A stretch of DNA of 64,000 bases from Thalassotalea insulae (GCF_030161395.1 NZ_BSST01000001.1:1-64000); one strand, 5' to 3'; positions 16,466 to 25,108 are shown, counted from the stretch's first letter. Notes: a model not told the origin generated them from the sequence alone. A program made the numbers and translations.

Positions 16466-16561
16466 TAACGCCGCAATATGGGGCGTATAAATGCTTGGCT
16501 AAAATCGCGAAGAATGAGCGCCAGCCAAGCTTTAGACGTCCCATCCATTATTGCCTTGTTA
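16466..16561 (-). repeat. attC site 26
   Basis: GCAATATGGGGC-type attC ending TGCCTTGTTA. Confidence 0.92.
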
Positions 16562-16575
16562 GCAGTTTTTACTCA

Positions 16576-16860
16576 TTAACTACCTAAGATCTTAAATATA
16601 ACTGGCAAAATAAAAATTAACAAAAGCAACGTTGCAAGGCTATATGTAAGCACCTTATTCGCTTTACTTTGCTTCGATAAATCGACACTGCCATTTTTAA
16701 CGTTTTTTGATTCAAAATACATAGCAGTGCCCATGGTTAATGGTGTTGTTATCATAAGAGTAGCCATAAGCACTGCTAATCCACCATCAAAATACATGAC
16801 TATTGCTACTGGCCCGAAAAAACCTACAAGAGCAAATAGTAAAACAAATGGTTGTTTCAT
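16576..16860 (-). CDS. Small three-helix membrane protein, cassette gene
   Basis: 94 aa, three hydrophobic segments (about residues 5-22, 27-48 and 70-91) with a polar loop of about 20 residues between the second and third. ATG 16860 begins MKQPFVLL. Function unknown. Confidence 0.68.
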   Translation of the reverse strand: MKQPFVLLFALVGFFGPVAIVMYFDGGLAVLMATLMITTPLTMGTAMYFESKNVKNGSVDLSKQSKANKVLTYSLATLLLLIFILPVIFKILGS

Positions 16861-16870
16861 AATTGACTGC

Positions 16871-16966
16871 TAACGACCCATTCAGGGGCTTTTAATTGTT
16901 GGCTAAAATAACGAACGCAGTGAGGAAAGCCAACTGTTAAAAGTCCCACACTGCAATGGCTTGTTA
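16871..16966 (-). repeat. attC site 27
   Basis: CCATTCAGGGG-type attC with a base change in the core region (TAACGACCC instead of TAACGCCCC). Confidence 0.88.
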
Positions 16967-16971
16967 TGTGA

Positions 16972-17196
16972 CTAATCGCCGCCGCAACCACCATCTCCAC
17001 CACTATCACCGCCACAGCCTGAATCATGTTCACTTTCATCTGAAAGTGTCTCAAAGCCAAAGAAGAAGTAACCTGTTTCGTACTTTGAATAAGCCATTGC
17101 AACTACAAGAATTGGAACTCCATAAGAGTAATCTCCACTAAGCAGAAAATATATAGCCCCTGCAAATAGCGATATAATAAATATTGCTTTAAACAC
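16972..17196 (-). CDS. Small membrane protein with Cys/Gly/Asp tail, cassette gene
   Basis: 74 aa. One or two hydrophobic helices occupy residues 3-37, followed by a short aromatic linker and the tail CGGDSGGDGGCGGD. Such Gly/Cys/Asp tails occur at the ends of unrelated small membrane proteins and may bind metal; this is inference. ATG 17196 has AAGGAG upstream. Confidence 0.68.
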   Translation of the reverse strand: MFKAIFIISLFAGAIYFLLSGDYSYGVPILVVAMAYSKYETGYFFFGFETLSDESEHDSGCGGDSGGDGGCGGD

Positions 17197-17229
17197 TTCA
17201 ACTTCTCCTTGTTAGCTATGCGAGTCACA

Positions 17230-17327
17230 TAACGCCCTGTTAAGGGGCTGATTAATGTTTGGCTAAAATGTGAAGCGAAGCGGAACCGAGCCAAACGTTA
17301 GCAGTCCCGCGCTTAAACAGCTTGTTA
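17230..17327 (-). repeat. attC site 28
   Basis: CCTGTTAAGGGGC-type attC ending CAGCTTGTTA. Confidence 0.92.
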
Positions 17328-17330
17328 TGT

Positions 17331-17657
17331 TTAATTTACCACTTTACCAACATTTAATTTAGCCGACTCATTAGGCAGACTAACTTGCTTAAACATGACC
17401 GTTTTACCATTACAAGATACCTTTAATGTGTAAATATCTGGAGATGGTGAAATAGTAAATGACTCAGAGAAAATACCATTAACTTTGCGGTTGTAGAAAT
17501 GCTTTGCTGAGTCGTCGCTCTCGGGCTTTAAAGTTACAACACAATCTTCAGGTGTTTCACCAGTTACAATCGCAACATTGTCACCCATCACGAACATTGA
17601 GCAGCCTGACAATAAAACACTCGCTAAAAATATTAATCTGAACATTTGATTAAACAT
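17331..17657 (-). CDS. Small lipoprotein, cassette gene
   Basis: 108 aa with a lipoprotein signal peptide ending LLSGC (Cys at about residue 19) and a mature beta-rich domain containing two further Cys. The pattern (FTISPSPDIYTLKVSCNGK) recalls PEGA-like beta domains that present a short sandwich at the envelope. Function unknown. ATG 17657 overlaps the next attC by one base. Confidence 0.72.
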   Translation of the reverse strand: MFNQMFRLIFLASVLLSGCSMFVMGDNVAIVTGETPEDCVVTLKPESDDSAKHFYNRKVNGIFSESFTISPSPDIYTLKVSCNGKTVMFKQVSLPNESAKLNVGKVVN

Positions 17658-17754
17658 AACGCCGCGTTAAACGGCTTAGTAATGCTTGCTAAAATGTGAA
17701 GCGGAGCGGAACCGAGCAAGCATTACGGTGTCCGATTTTTTAAACGCCTTGTTA
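17657..17754 (-). repeat. attC site 29
   Basis: GCGTTAAACGGC-type attC; supplies the stop of the 170-aa gene. Confidence 0.92.
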
Positions 17755-18264
17755 GGTATTCTTACTACCATCAATTACAACTTTTACATGCTTTAAATTA
17801 GTAGACAAATAATCTAAAGCTTGTTCTGCCGATTCGTCTTTTAGGTTGGGAAAGTCGTACCTCTTTCCATTCCTAGTTTTGACATAAAACTCGTTGCTTT
17901 CTCCGACCCAATATTCCTTATGAACCTCAACTATATCCTTGTAATCCAGTTTGTATGACTTATTCATCCAATTATTTGGCTCTGTAAACACAAGATAGGT
18001 TTCATATAGTTTGAGGCTAAATTTAGAATTTAGTAACACATCTCTGAATGAAATAACAAGCAGATATGTGATTATTAAAGCAATACTCAAAACTATAAAA
18101 GTTACGAAAATTTGAGCTGTTAATATTGCTTCTTTTAGTGAAGCTAGCTTGTCTTCAAATTCAGCAAAGTAAGTAGCAATTGATAAGATCACAATTAGAG
18201 CTATTAAATTAAATAAACCTCTATTTCTTGTGCTTTGCTGGTACGAAATTACACATTGCTCCAT
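17752..18264 (-). CDS. Membrane protein with C-terminal PH-like domain, cassette gene
   Basis: 170 aa. Hydrophobic helices lie at about residues 16-35 and 50-72, followed by a beta-rich domain (SLKLYETYLVFTEP...DIVEVHKEYW...FYVKTRNGKRYDFP). Its strand order resembles the PH-like unit of the cassette at 15175, although the sequences differ. ATG 18264. Function unknown. Confidence 0.66.
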   Translation of the reverse strand: MEQCVISYQQSTRNRGLFNLIALIVILSIATYFAEFEDKLASLKEAILTAQIFVTFIVLSIALIITYLLVISFRDVLLNSKFSLKLYETYLVFTEPNNWMNKSYKLDYKDIVEVHKEYWVGESNEFYVKTRNGKRYDFPNLKDESAEQALDYLSTNLKHVKVVIDGSKNT

Positions 18265-18272
18265 GGAATACC

Positions 18273-18359
18273 TAACGCTTTAAACAGCGGCTAAGACACG
18301 TTTGCTATAATGCGCGCAGCGCGAGCAAGCGTGGCGTGTCCGCCTGATTTTACTTGTTA
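18273..18359 (-). repeat. attC site 30
   Basis: 87-bp attC (TAACGCTTTAAACAGCGG) with a short GCGCGCAGCGCGAGC centre; identical to the one at 39798. Confidence 0.9.
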
Positions 18360-18591
18360 GCTGGCAACGATACCAAGTCAGTAAGTAAAACCACTTTGTT
18401 GATTTACCGCTAAACTAATTGATTACGCTGAAAAGGTAAATAATTAATTGAGACTTTACATAAAGTTAAGGCATAACCATTTAAATTAAACGCCTGACTT
18501 TAACTTAACACTAAGTTTAAATAGTTAACCAAGAAAAGTACGCCAAGCGATAAAAGTGAAAAGCTTAAAACAATAAAATAGTTTTGCCTGC
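18360..18591 (-). other. Gene-less cassette, family D copy 1
   Basis: About 232 bp with no credible gene. Repeated with its attC at 39885-40116, apparently without change. Confidence 0.76.
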
Positions 18592-18689
18592 TAACGCCCT
18601 GTTAAGGGGCTGATTAATGTTTGGCTAAAATGTGTAGCGGAGCGAAACCGAGCCAAACGTTAGCAGTCCCGCGCTTAAACAGCTTGTTA
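18592..18689 (-). repeat. attC site 31
   Basis: CCTGTTAAGGGGC-type attC ending CAGCTTGTTA; supplies the next gene's stop. Confidence 0.92.
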
Positions 18690-19037
18690 TATGGCTTTAT
18701 GACCACTTCTATTTTTAGCACCAATAAACACCGCGGTTATTATTATAATAAGCTCTAGGATTAGATCGTAAGCCCAACCTTTTGGATAGTGAACTAAGCC
18801 AATAATCAAATACATAGCGAGCAAACCAATTGCGAAATTTAGTACGTAAACAATAGCTGAACCAGCAAATGGCTTATCTAACTTTTTTCCTAAAAATAAA
18901 AATATGGTAAATGAAACAAAGTAACTCACATATTTACTATATTCTTCGAGCGATTGAGCATAGCTAAAAATTACTCCAATAGCTAAATGCAGAAAAAATA
19001 GTAAAAATGTAAATCCAATTATTACTCGAAAACTCAT
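18687..19037 (-). CDS. Four-helix membrane protein, cassette gene
   Basis: 116 aa from ATG 19037 after AAGGAAG; the longer frame runs backwards through an attC and part of the IS leader. Four hydrophobic helices (about residues 5-27, 37-50, 58-82 and 89-108). Function unknown. The adjacent attC to the right carries IS copy 3. Confidence 0.7.
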   Translation of the reverse strand: MSFRVIIGFTFLLFFLHLAIGVIFSYAQSLEEYSKYVSYFVSFTIFLFLGKKLDKPFAGSAIVYVLNFAIGLLAMYLIIGLVHYPKGWAYDLILELIIIITAVFIGAKNRSGHKAI

Positions 19038-19055
19038 GACTTCCTTATCGCCATA

Positions 19056-19152
19056 TAACGCCCCATTCAGGGGCTGATAATGGCTTGCTAAAATTGTGAA
19101 GCGAAGCGGAACCGAGCAAGCTGTTAGCAGTCCCGTTACTGTAATGGCTTGT
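19056..19152 (-). repeat. attC site 32, split by IS copy 3
   Basis: CCCATTCAGGGGCTGATAA-type attC ending at CTTGT; the remaining TTA is at 20363-20365, after the IS. Confidence 0.9.
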
Positions 19153-19207
19153 ATGGATAATAACAGCCAAATCTTATTATTCTTTTTAATCCTTTTCGGG
19201 TAATGTG

Positions 19208-19373
19208 AGGCCCAAGCTTTGGCTGCAACCAAAGCCTTTTTATATGGTAGTTCGATGATTGGCAGGCTCCTCTATTGAGAGACCGATAACAAGTACGAAC
19301 GCCATATAAAACTCCAAGCACTAAACTCGGATAGTCAACTGGGCCTCGAGCCCGAATAGCAAGGCAGAGTCAG
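19208..19373 (+). ncRNA. Predicted bridge RNA of IS copy 3
   Basis: Leader sequence unchanged from copy 1, so the predicted guides (ATTGGC, ATAACAAG, ATAGTCA) are all kept. Confidence 0.7.
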
Positions 19374-19379
19374 CTTATT

Positions 19380-20333
19380 ATGAATAACAAAAATAATCAA
19401 AACGAAATAAATGTTGGTGTTGATACTGGCAAATCACAACTCGATATTTACATACGCCCGTTAGATATTTATTTCACCGTGACTAACGACGAAATAGGTA
19501 TTAAAAAGGCGATTAAGGAAATCAAAAAATATAAACCAACACGCATCACTATTGAAGCAACTGGACGTCTTGAGCAAGACTTTATTATGGCTTGCGCAAA
19601 AGCTAATTTGCCTTTTGTTGTAGCCAACCCTGCACATATCAAAAAATTTGCAGGTGCCATAGGGCAGCATGCAAAAACAGACAAATTAGATGCACAACTT
19701 ATTGCATATTACGGTGAAGCGATAAAGCCCAAACTTTCAATGCTAAAGCCCGCTACCATGCAATTGATGAGCGACTTACTTTCTCGTCGTAGACAGTTAA
19801 TAGGTATACAAACCATGGAAAAGAACCGTCTAAAAATCATGCCAAAAACAATCAGCAGTATGATTAATCCCATTTTAACTGCCATTAAAAATCAGCTCGA
19901 TAAGCTAGACCAAAAACTACTTAAATTAATGGAAAGCTGTGAGGATTATAAAACTAAAAACATGATAATCCAGAGCATGCCTGGTGTTGGTAATGTCGTC
20001 GCTTTCAACTTAATAAGCGATATGCCTGAGCTCGGTTATTTAACAAATAAACAAGCATCGTCATTAATTGGTGTTGCACCATTTAATAAAGAAAGTGGTA
20101 TCTATCGTGGCACAAGACAGATACGAGGAGGACGTCCCAAAATTCGAACGGCAATGTACATGGCGATGATGTCCGCAATCCAATGTAACTCAGTTTTTAA
20201 AGGTACTTACGAACGGTTATTAGCGGCAGGAAAAACCAAAAAAACAGCATTAATTGCCTGTGTAAGAAAGATGATTGTGATCTTAAATTCAATGGTAAGA
20301 GATGGTGTCATGTGGGATCCTAAAATGAGTTGA
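19380..20333 (+). CDS. IS110-family DEDD transposase, copy 3
   Basis: 317 aa, one conservative difference from copy 1 (L212 to I in NLISDMP) and several silent ones. All DEDD residues and S239 are present. Probably functional. Confidence 0.92.
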   Translation: MNNKNNQNEINVGVDTGKSQLDIYIRPLDIYFTVTNDEIGIKKAIKEIKKYKPTRITIEATGRLEQDFIMACAKANLPFVVANPAHIKKFAGAIGQHAKTDKLDAQLIAYYGEAIKPKLSMLKPATMQLMSDLLSRRRQLIGIQTMEKNRLKIMPKTISSMINPILTAIKNQLDKLDQKLLKLMESCEDYKTKNMIIQSMPGVGNVVAFNLISDMPELGYLTNKQASSLIGVAPFNKESGIYRGTRQIRGGRPKIRTAMYMAMMSAIQCNSVFKGTYERLLAAGKTKKTALIACVRKMIVILNSMVRDGVMWDPKMS

Positions 20334-20355
20334 GAATTAGGAATTGACACCATAG

Positions 20356-20778
20356 TCACTTGTTATACGTATTTACGCCATTACTAATTAACTCTGGTAA
20401 GTTGAAACTTTTAAAGTTACCGCAGAAAGCGAAACCCGTTCGCTCTTTATTTGTTGCATTATATCCACCAACCACTTCTACCGAGTCAACTAACTTCTTA
20501 TCTATGCGAAAAAAGGCTGAATAATATGAATTATTTTCCTCGTTTATACGAGCATTTAGTTCTACTTCAAATGTATTTGGCACTGTTACTGACAAAGATG
20601 ACAAATACATTGTTTTTGATTCATTGTTTTCGCTAATAGGGAAAAATACTTCATAAGCTCGCCAATCTTCACGCCTTTCAACTTCTTTGGCAAAAGGAAT
20701 AAGCTGAAGCGTTCTATCGCCACAAAAAGCTATTGAAGCGAAAGAAATAAAATACAAAACAACAAGTAGATACTTCAA
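20356..20778 (-). CDS. Exported protein with 3' end altered by the IS
   Basis: 140 aa starting at TTG 20778, with AGGAAG four bases upstream. A signal peptide (about residues 1-19, ending IAFC) precedes a mature domain with one more Cys. The frame reads through the TAACAAG box and stops at TGA inside IS copy 3. Without the IS it would read three more residues (PLQ) into the attC before TAA. The change is therefore only at the C-terminus and probably tolerated. Function unknown. Confidence 0.68.
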   Translation of the reverse strand: MKYLLVVLYFISFASIAFCGDRTLQLIPFAKEVERREDWRAYEVFFPISENNESKTMYLSSLSVTVPNTFEVELNARINEENNSYYSAFFRIDKKLVDSVEVVGGYNATNKERTGFAFCGNFKSFNLPELISNGVNTYNK

Positions 20779-20796
20779 CGGACTTCCTTATACGTA

Positions 20797-20893
20797 TAAC
20801 GCCCGCATAAGGGGCTGATAATAGTTTGCTAAAATGTGCAGCGAAGCGGAACCGAGCAAACTGTTAGCAGTCCCGTGCTTAATGCGCTTGTTA
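20797..20893 (-). repeat. attC site 33
   Basis: CCGCATAAGGGGC-type attC ending GCGCTTGTTA. Confidence 0.92.
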
Positions 20894-21325
20894 TGTACCA
20901 CCATGCTCTGAAGCATCAATTTCAAGGGCTATGGGCTCGTAACTACTTGGGTGTAACTTAACTTCTTTGACAAATATTTGCTCATTTTTTAATGGTACGT
21001 TTCTCTCAAAAGTCATTAGTTTTCCGTTATGTAAAACAACATCGGTCGTTTTAGTTTTGCCAACTACTTCGTACTTCACTTTAGCGAGGCAGTATTCATA
21101 TCCATGATAAGGCAAGCTAGGAACCTGTGACTTTTTAGGGTAATAAGCTGCGATTAACTTTCCAGGGTTATGACGCTGAACAAGGAATATTGATTTTATC
21201 TGCTCTTCAAGGATTAAAGCTTCTTCCTGAGGTAGTTCTTGCATAACAGCCTCCAGTACTAATTTTTCTGGAACAAAAAACTTAGAAGTTCCGCCTCTTA
21301 AAAAAGCGATAATATCCTTAAGCAT
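20891..21325 (-). CDS. Hypothetical soluble protein, cassette gene
   Basis: 144 aa from ATG 21325 behind AAGGAC. An N-terminal helical segment (MLKDIIAFLRGG) and a beta-rich second half contain no signal peptide, membrane helix or catalytic motif that I recognise. It ends on the attC TAA. Confidence 0.68.
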   Translation of the reverse strand: MLKDIIAFLRGGTSKFFVPEKLVLEAVMQELPQEEALILEEQIKSIFLVQRHNPGKLIAAYYPKKSQVPSLPYHGYEYCLAKVKYEVVGKTKTTDVVLHNGKLMTFERNVPLKNEQIFVKEVKLHPSSYEPIALEIDASEHGGT

Positions 21326-21348
21326 TTGCAGAGTCCTTCTGTGGTACA

Positions 21349-21446
21349 TAACGCCCACATTAAGGGGCTTTTTATTAGTTTGCTAAAATTGTGTAGCGCA
21401 GCGAAACCGAGCAAACTGTATAAAGTCCCGCTTTAATTGCTTGTTA
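21349..21446 (-). repeat. attC site 34
   Basis: CCCACATTAAGGGG-type attC of gene-less family C (one arm base change, GTATAAAG). Confidence 0.92.
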
Positions 21447-21736
21447 TATGGTTAGCCCAACTTTCGTGGCATTGCCGCCAACACCTGAGACTTTGATTAA
21501 ACCACATGGCTAAAATTTTAAAATACACTTAAAAGTTTAACCGGCTAATAGAAAAAGAAATGTGACGTTAATCCATTAACCTGATTGAGTAAATACCTTT
21601 TAAGTGCGCCCTAACCTAATGTTACTTTGAACAAATTTGTTAAACAACACCAAGTTTAAAACCTTAAATAAACCCTTTGATAAAACCACGTTAAACCTTT
21701 AACGAAGCAACCAACCATAGAATTCATGAAAACATA
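21447..21736 (-). other. Gene-less cassette, family C copy 2
   Basis: About 290 bp with no credible gene. Contains the AACAAATTTG palindrome half and the GC hairpin near the attC. Confidence 0.75.
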
Positions 21737-21830
21737 TAACGCCCTGTTAATGGGCAAAATATAGTTGGCTAGAATAAGCGACGAAGGAGCAAAAGCCAAC
21801 TGTATTTTGTCCTTGTTAAACAGCTTGTTA
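21737..21830 (-). repeat. attC site 35
   Basis: CCTGTTAATGGGC-type attC, nearly identical to the one at 364. Confidence 0.92.
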
Positions 21831-21837
21831 TACGTAA

Positions 21838-22131
21838 TTAGCTCCCAAGTATATTAATCTTGGTTTCTACAATTAACCGCGCAATTTTTAAATCATGATT
21901 AGGATTGGAAGTCATTCCTATATTTTGAATTATCGAAGTTGATAAATGTTTGGCAATCTTCGATGCATCGGCATTATCTATTGCAAGCTTAAACGTATGT
22001 GGAACATAACTATCATATTCGTCATTCCACTCATTATCTCCGTCGTTTACACCAATAGGATCCCATTCTTCCCACAGTATTCTGGCAATTTCTTTATAAA
22101 AACTCTTTTGCTTGGTGCTTAACTGATTCAT
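21838..22131 (-). CDS. Small acidic protein, possibly DUF1871/YugE-like
   Basis: 97 aa from ATG 22131, cytosolic and acidic. The central pattern W-D-P-I-G-V...D-E-Y-D-S-Y-V-P is typical of a family of small proteins that I associate with YugE (DUF1871) and immunity-like genes. The assignment is from memory of this motif and is uncertain. Stops eight bases outside the attC. Confidence 0.6.
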   Translation of the reverse strand: MNQLSTKQKSFYKEIARILWEEWDPIGVNDGDNEWNDEYDSYVPHTFKLAIDNADASKIAKHLSTSIIQNIGMTSNPNHDLKIARLIVETKINILGS

Positions 22132-22141
22132 AGATTACGTA

Positions 22142-22230
22142 TAACGCTTTGCTAAGCGGTAAAAATTGCTGTGGTATAGTGAGCCGAAGGCGAACCACAG
22201 CAATTTTTATCCGCCTTGAGCAACTTGTTA
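22142..22230 (-). repeat. attC site 36
   Basis: Divergent 89-bp attC (TAACGCTTTGCTAAGCGG...AACTTGTTA) with TGTGGTATAGTG/GAACCACAG arms. Confidence 0.85.
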
Positions 22231-22286
22231 TGTTTACATACTAACGAAGCCATATTAACGTTATTTACGTATAATATTTTTCGTTT

Positions 22287-22526
22287 TTACATTTCTACCC
22301 AAACCTTTTCGTTTGGATGATGCTCGTATATTGTTTCTAACGAGGACTGTATATCGTTTTGATCTATCGTATAGTTGAAAACTGTATAGTCAATATCTTT
22401 TGATTCGATAAAATCGATATCATCTTCGTCCAAGATTTCTGATCCTACCCAAATAGAATATTTACCAGATTCGATAATTTTTTTGATATCACTAAATCCT
22501 TTCTTCGAAAGTACAAAAAATACCAT
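22287..22526 (-). CDS. Small hypothetical soluble protein, cassette gene
   Basis: 79 aa from ATG 22526 after GGAG; ATG 22544 in the same frame overlaps the attC and is less likely. Very acidic (about one quarter Asp or Glu) with alternating strands and helices. Function unknown. A 56-base untranslated tail separates it from its attC. Confidence 0.66.
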   Translation of the reverse strand: MVFFVLSKKGFSDIKKIIESGKYSIWVGSEILDEDDIDFIESKDIDYTVFNYTIDQNDIQSSLETIYEHHPNEKVWVEM

Positions 22527-22543
22527 CGCTATCTCCGTAAACA

Positions 22544-22642
22544 TAACGCCCCATTCAGGGGCTGATAATAGCTTGCTAAAATTGTGAAGCGAAGCGGAAC
22601 CGAGCAAGCTGTTAGCAGTCCCGTTACTGTAATGGCTTGTTA
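22544..22642 (-). repeat. attC site 37
   Basis: CCCATTCAGGGGCTGATAA-type attC of the triplicated 105-aa cassette, copy 1. Confidence 0.92.
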
Positions 22643-22957
22643 GCTCTTCTCTTTAAGAAGCCTTTTAACTTCAGCTATTTGTTTAGAACAACTATCGTTA
22701 GCTTTTCTATACAATTTGAGATATTTATCCTCAACGTTTTTTATTGAGCCTTCATCATGTCCTATATTTTTGTACACACTTGTTAATAAAGCAGTTGCTA
22801 ATACTGGGTTTGATTTTCCACTTTCTAATTCTTTTGTAGCTATTTCATTTAAGCAATCACCTAAATTAGTCAAAGCTATTTCGATATCGCTTTGAGCAAA
22901 ACTAACTCCAGATAATGGTATATATAATAATGCACATAGTTTCCAAATTTTCATCAT
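22640..22957 (-). CDS. Small exported protein, triplicated cassette, copy 1
   Basis: 105 aa from ATG 22957 with AAGGAAGT directly upstream. A signal peptide (about residues 1-20, ending GVSFA) is followed by a mature helical domain with two Cys (GDCLNEIA and DSCSKQIA) that may pair. Function unknown. The cassette recurs with the same protein at 35592 and 46306, each time with the same attC type. Confidence 0.72.
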   Translation of the reverse strand: MMKIWKLCALLYIPLSGVSFAQSDIEIALTNLGDCLNEIATKELESGKSNPVLATALLTSVYKNIGHDEGSIKNVEDKYLKLYRKANDSCSKQIAEVKRLLKEKS

Positions 22958-22972
22958 ACTTCCTTGAAGTGC

Positions 22973-23070
22973 TAACGCCCACATTAAGGGGCTTTTTATT
23001 AGTTTGCTAAAATTGTGTAGCGCAGCGAAACCGAGCAAACTGTAAAAAGTCCCGCTTTAATTGCTTGTTA
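22973..23070 (-). repeat. attC site 38
   Basis: CCCACATTAAGGGG-type attC of gene-less family C. Confidence 0.92.
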
Positions 23071-23360
23071 TATGTTAAACCAAGCTTTCGCGGCACTGCC
23101 GCAAACACCTGAGCATTTGATTAAACCACATAGTTTAAATTTATAAACACACTTAAAAGTTTAACAAGCTAATAGAAAAAGAAATGTGACGTTAATCCAT
23201 TAACCTGATTGAGTAAATACCTTTTAAGTGCGCCCTAACCTAATGTTACTTTGAACAAATTTGTTAAACAACACCAAGTTTAAAACCTTAAATAAACCCT
23301 TTGATAAAACCACGTTAAACCTTTAACGAAGCAACCAACCATAGAATTCATGAAAACATA
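23071..23360 (-). other. Gene-less cassette, family C copy 3
   Basis: About 290 bp with no credible gene, nearly identical to copy 2. Confidence 0.75.
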
Positions 23361-23458
23361 TAACGCCCGCATAAGGGGCTAAATAATAGTTTGCTAAAAT
23401 GTGAAGCGAAGCGGAACCAAGCAAACTGTTAGCAGTCCCGTGCTTAATGCGCTTGTTA
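23361..23458 (-). repeat. attC site 39
   Basis: CCGCATAAGGGGC-type attC ending GCGCTTGTTA. Confidence 0.92.
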
Positions 23459-23461
23459 TGT

Positions 23462-23710
23462 TTACTTTAGTTTTGAATCTACTTTTTCTATTAACTTGTC
23501 ACAACAACCAGAAACGTCAAAGCTTAAATTATCAATGTTACGACCTTTGATCGTTATTTTTGGACGTTGCCCATGTTCTGGACAAGTAATGTTACCAATA
23601 TCGCTTTTAATTGAATCTGCAACACCAGATAAAACAGCCGCTTCAAGCTCATCACCAATATTATTTGGGTTTACTTTACGTCCATTAATTTCAAATGATA
23701 TATCGATCAT
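23462..23710 (-). CDS. Small soluble protein with Cys/His motif, cassette gene
   Basis: 82 aa from ATG 23710. The centre holds C-P-E-H-G-Q and the C-terminal part S-G-C-C-D-K, so three Cys and one His could form a small metal site. The rest is alternating strands and helices. No family recognised. Confidence 0.68.
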   Translation of the reverse strand: MIDISFEINGRKVNPNNIGDELEAAVLSGVADSIKSDIGNITCPEHGQRPKITIKGRNIDNLSFDVSGCCDKLIEKVDSKLK

Positions 23711-23737
23711 CTTTTATCTCCTTGATTGAGGTAAACA

Positions 23738-23830
23738 TAACGCCTACTTAAGCGGAAAAATATAGTTGGCTAAAATGTTGAACGGAGTGAAAACAGCCAA
23801 CTGTATTTTTTCCGTTTGAAGTTATTGTTA
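23738..23830 (-). repeat. attC site 40
   Basis: attC (TAACGCCTACTTAAGCGG) with an altered end, ATTGTTA in place of CTTGTTA; supplies the next gene's stop. Confidence 0.88.
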
Positions 23831-24196
23831 GCTGCTACGCAACCAACATACCTTTGATTCTTGATGTAGCTCTTTAATTTCTGAAGTACTGAAATCATTA
23901 TCAAATGAACCAACGGCTATTGCTACCCACTCAGGATATCTTTCACTGCAGCCCCATTCAATATTAGAACCACAGATGCTGCAAAATTTCCGTAAGACGT
24001 CTTCTGAAGAATTAAAAACAGATAATTTCTCTTTTCCTTTTGTATACTCTACGTCCGCTCTCTTGAATCTAGCATAAGTTGCGAATGCTGCACCATGTTG
24101 CTTTTGGCACATTTTACAATGACAATGTGATACAGCGACAGGATCGCTAACAATTTCAAATTTGATTGAACCACAAAGACAACTCCCAATATTCAT
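23828..24196 (-). CDS. GFA-family zinc protein (glutathione-dependent formaldehyde-activating-like)
   Basis: 122 aa from ATG 24196 behind AGGAG. The Cys pattern is that of the GFA/CENP-V family: CLCGSIKFE near residue 7, CHCKMCQKQHG around 31-41, and FCSICGSNI around 80-88. These bind two zinc ions. Family members were first linked to glutathione-formaldehyde adducts, but the substrate of most cassette-borne members is unknown. Ends on the attC TAA. Confidence 0.88.
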   Translation of the reverse strand: MNIGSCLCGSIKFEIVSDPVAVSHCHCKMCQKQHGAAFATYARFKRADVEYTKGKEKLSVFNSSEDVLRKFCSICGSNIEWGCSERYPEWVAIAVGSFDNDFSTSEIKELHQESKVCWLRSS

Positions 24197-24214
24197 TGAA
24201 ACTCCTAGTACAGC

Positions 24215-24307
24215 TAACGCCACATTAAGCGGCTATTTATTGTTGGCTAAAATATGTGAGGCACGAACAAAAGCCAACTGTAAATTGTCCGATTGAATGC
24301 CTTGTTA
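24215..24307 (-). repeat. attC site 41
   Basis: TAACGCCACATTAAGCGG...TGCCTTGTTA with GTTGGCTA/AGCCAACTG arms. Confidence 0.9.
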
Positions 24308-24325
24308 GGTAAATTTTCACATCGA

Positions 24326-24574
24326 CTATGATGATATAATTTCTACAGCCAGAAGAAATAAGTTTTCTGCTGATTTTTCCCAAAAACCTTTTTTAGACTC
24401 TTCTTTTTGATACTGCTTATCGAGGCATTCTTTATAAAGATCGTCGCCAGATTTAATTCCATTTTTTTCTGCTGTATTAGCTATCTCAATACAGCGACTA
24501 GTATCAATTGATTTGCTGGAAGCACAACCAGACAATGTAATCAAAGCTAGTAATACTAATAATAAATTTTTCAC
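24326..24574 (-). CDS. Small lipoprotein, cassette gene
   Basis: 82 aa starting at GTG 24574 behind AAAGGA. Lipoprotein signal peptide with lipobox LSGC (Cys at residue 17), then a short helical mature part with two Cys (SRCIEIA, KECLDK) and a hydrophobic C-terminus. Function unknown. Confidence 0.72.
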   Translation of the reverse strand: MKNLLLVLLALITLSGCASSKSIDTSRCIEIANTAEKNGIKSGDDLYKECLDKQYQKEESKKGFWEKSAENLFLLAVEIISS

Positions 24575-24610
24575 TAAAATCCTTTTTCAACTCTAAAACT
24601 TAGATTTACC

Positions 24611-24704
24611 TAACGCCTTACTAATGGGCGCAAAATTGCTTGGCTAAAATTAGCGACGAAGGAGCACAAGCCAAGCGTTTTGCGTCCTTTTGAGTAACTT
24701 GTTA
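24611..24704 (-). repeat. attC site 42
   Basis: TAACGCCTTACTAATGGGC...AACTTGTTA; supplies the stop of the SUKH-like gene. Confidence 0.9.
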
Positions 24705-25088
24705 GTTGCCGTTTTTGCAGACGTATTTTAGTAAATCTGTGTAATCCGCTAATACTAAATTTACGGCTTCATTCATATTGTAAGATTCATCATCAATCAT
24801 TTCAGCATCGTGATAAATCCGATACAAGTTTCCATTAGCGCCATCATTTATGTTTATGAAATATGGATCACCGGAACCTAGTGAGCAACTAGCTACGGGA
24901 ATGTATCCAAATTTCTTTACTGCGATTCCAGGATAAAACTCGTTAGCTTCGTTGAGGATTTGATTTTCATCGAGTAGTTTAAGGTTACCACCATCTAACT
25001 CAGATAGATCAGCGGACTCTGGAATTTCACAGTATTTCCCCACTAATTCATTTTTAATTATGAAAGCTTTCCAATACTCCGGAATCAA
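24702..25088 (-). CDS. SMI1/KNR4 (SUKH)-like protein
   Basis: 128 aa if started at TTG 25088, six bases after GGGAG; a TTG at 25094 is too close to that site. The core Y-I-P-V-A-S-C-S-L-G-S-G-D-P-Y-F-I-N-I followed by L-Y-R-I-Y-H-D matches the SUKH fold pattern (G-S-G-x-x-Y then a strand and H-D/E). Many bacterial SUKH proteins are immunity proteins for nuclease toxins; no toxin lies nearby. The assignment is moderate. Confidence 0.6.
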   Translation of the reverse strand: MIPEYWKAFIIKNELVGKYCEIPESADLSELDGGNLKLLDENQILNEANEFYPGIAVKKFGYIPVASCSLGSGDPYFININDGANGNLYRIYHDAEMIDDESYNMNEAVNLVLADYTDLLKYVCKNGN

Positions 25089-25108
25089 AGCCAATCTCCC
25101 TAGGCAAC

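Larger units (their letters stand above)
19153..20363 (+). mobile_element. IS110-group element, copy 3
   Basis: 1,211 bp at the same attC base and orientation as the other copies. Shared CTTGT at 19148-19152 and 20359-20363. A few base changes relative to copies 1 and 2, clustered around 20012-20073. Confidence 0.9.

Noticed and set aside
16857..17294. Frames at 16857-17102 and 17103-17294
   Set aside because: They overlap the 74-aa membrane-protein gene or cross attC sites and lack starts with ribosome binding sites.
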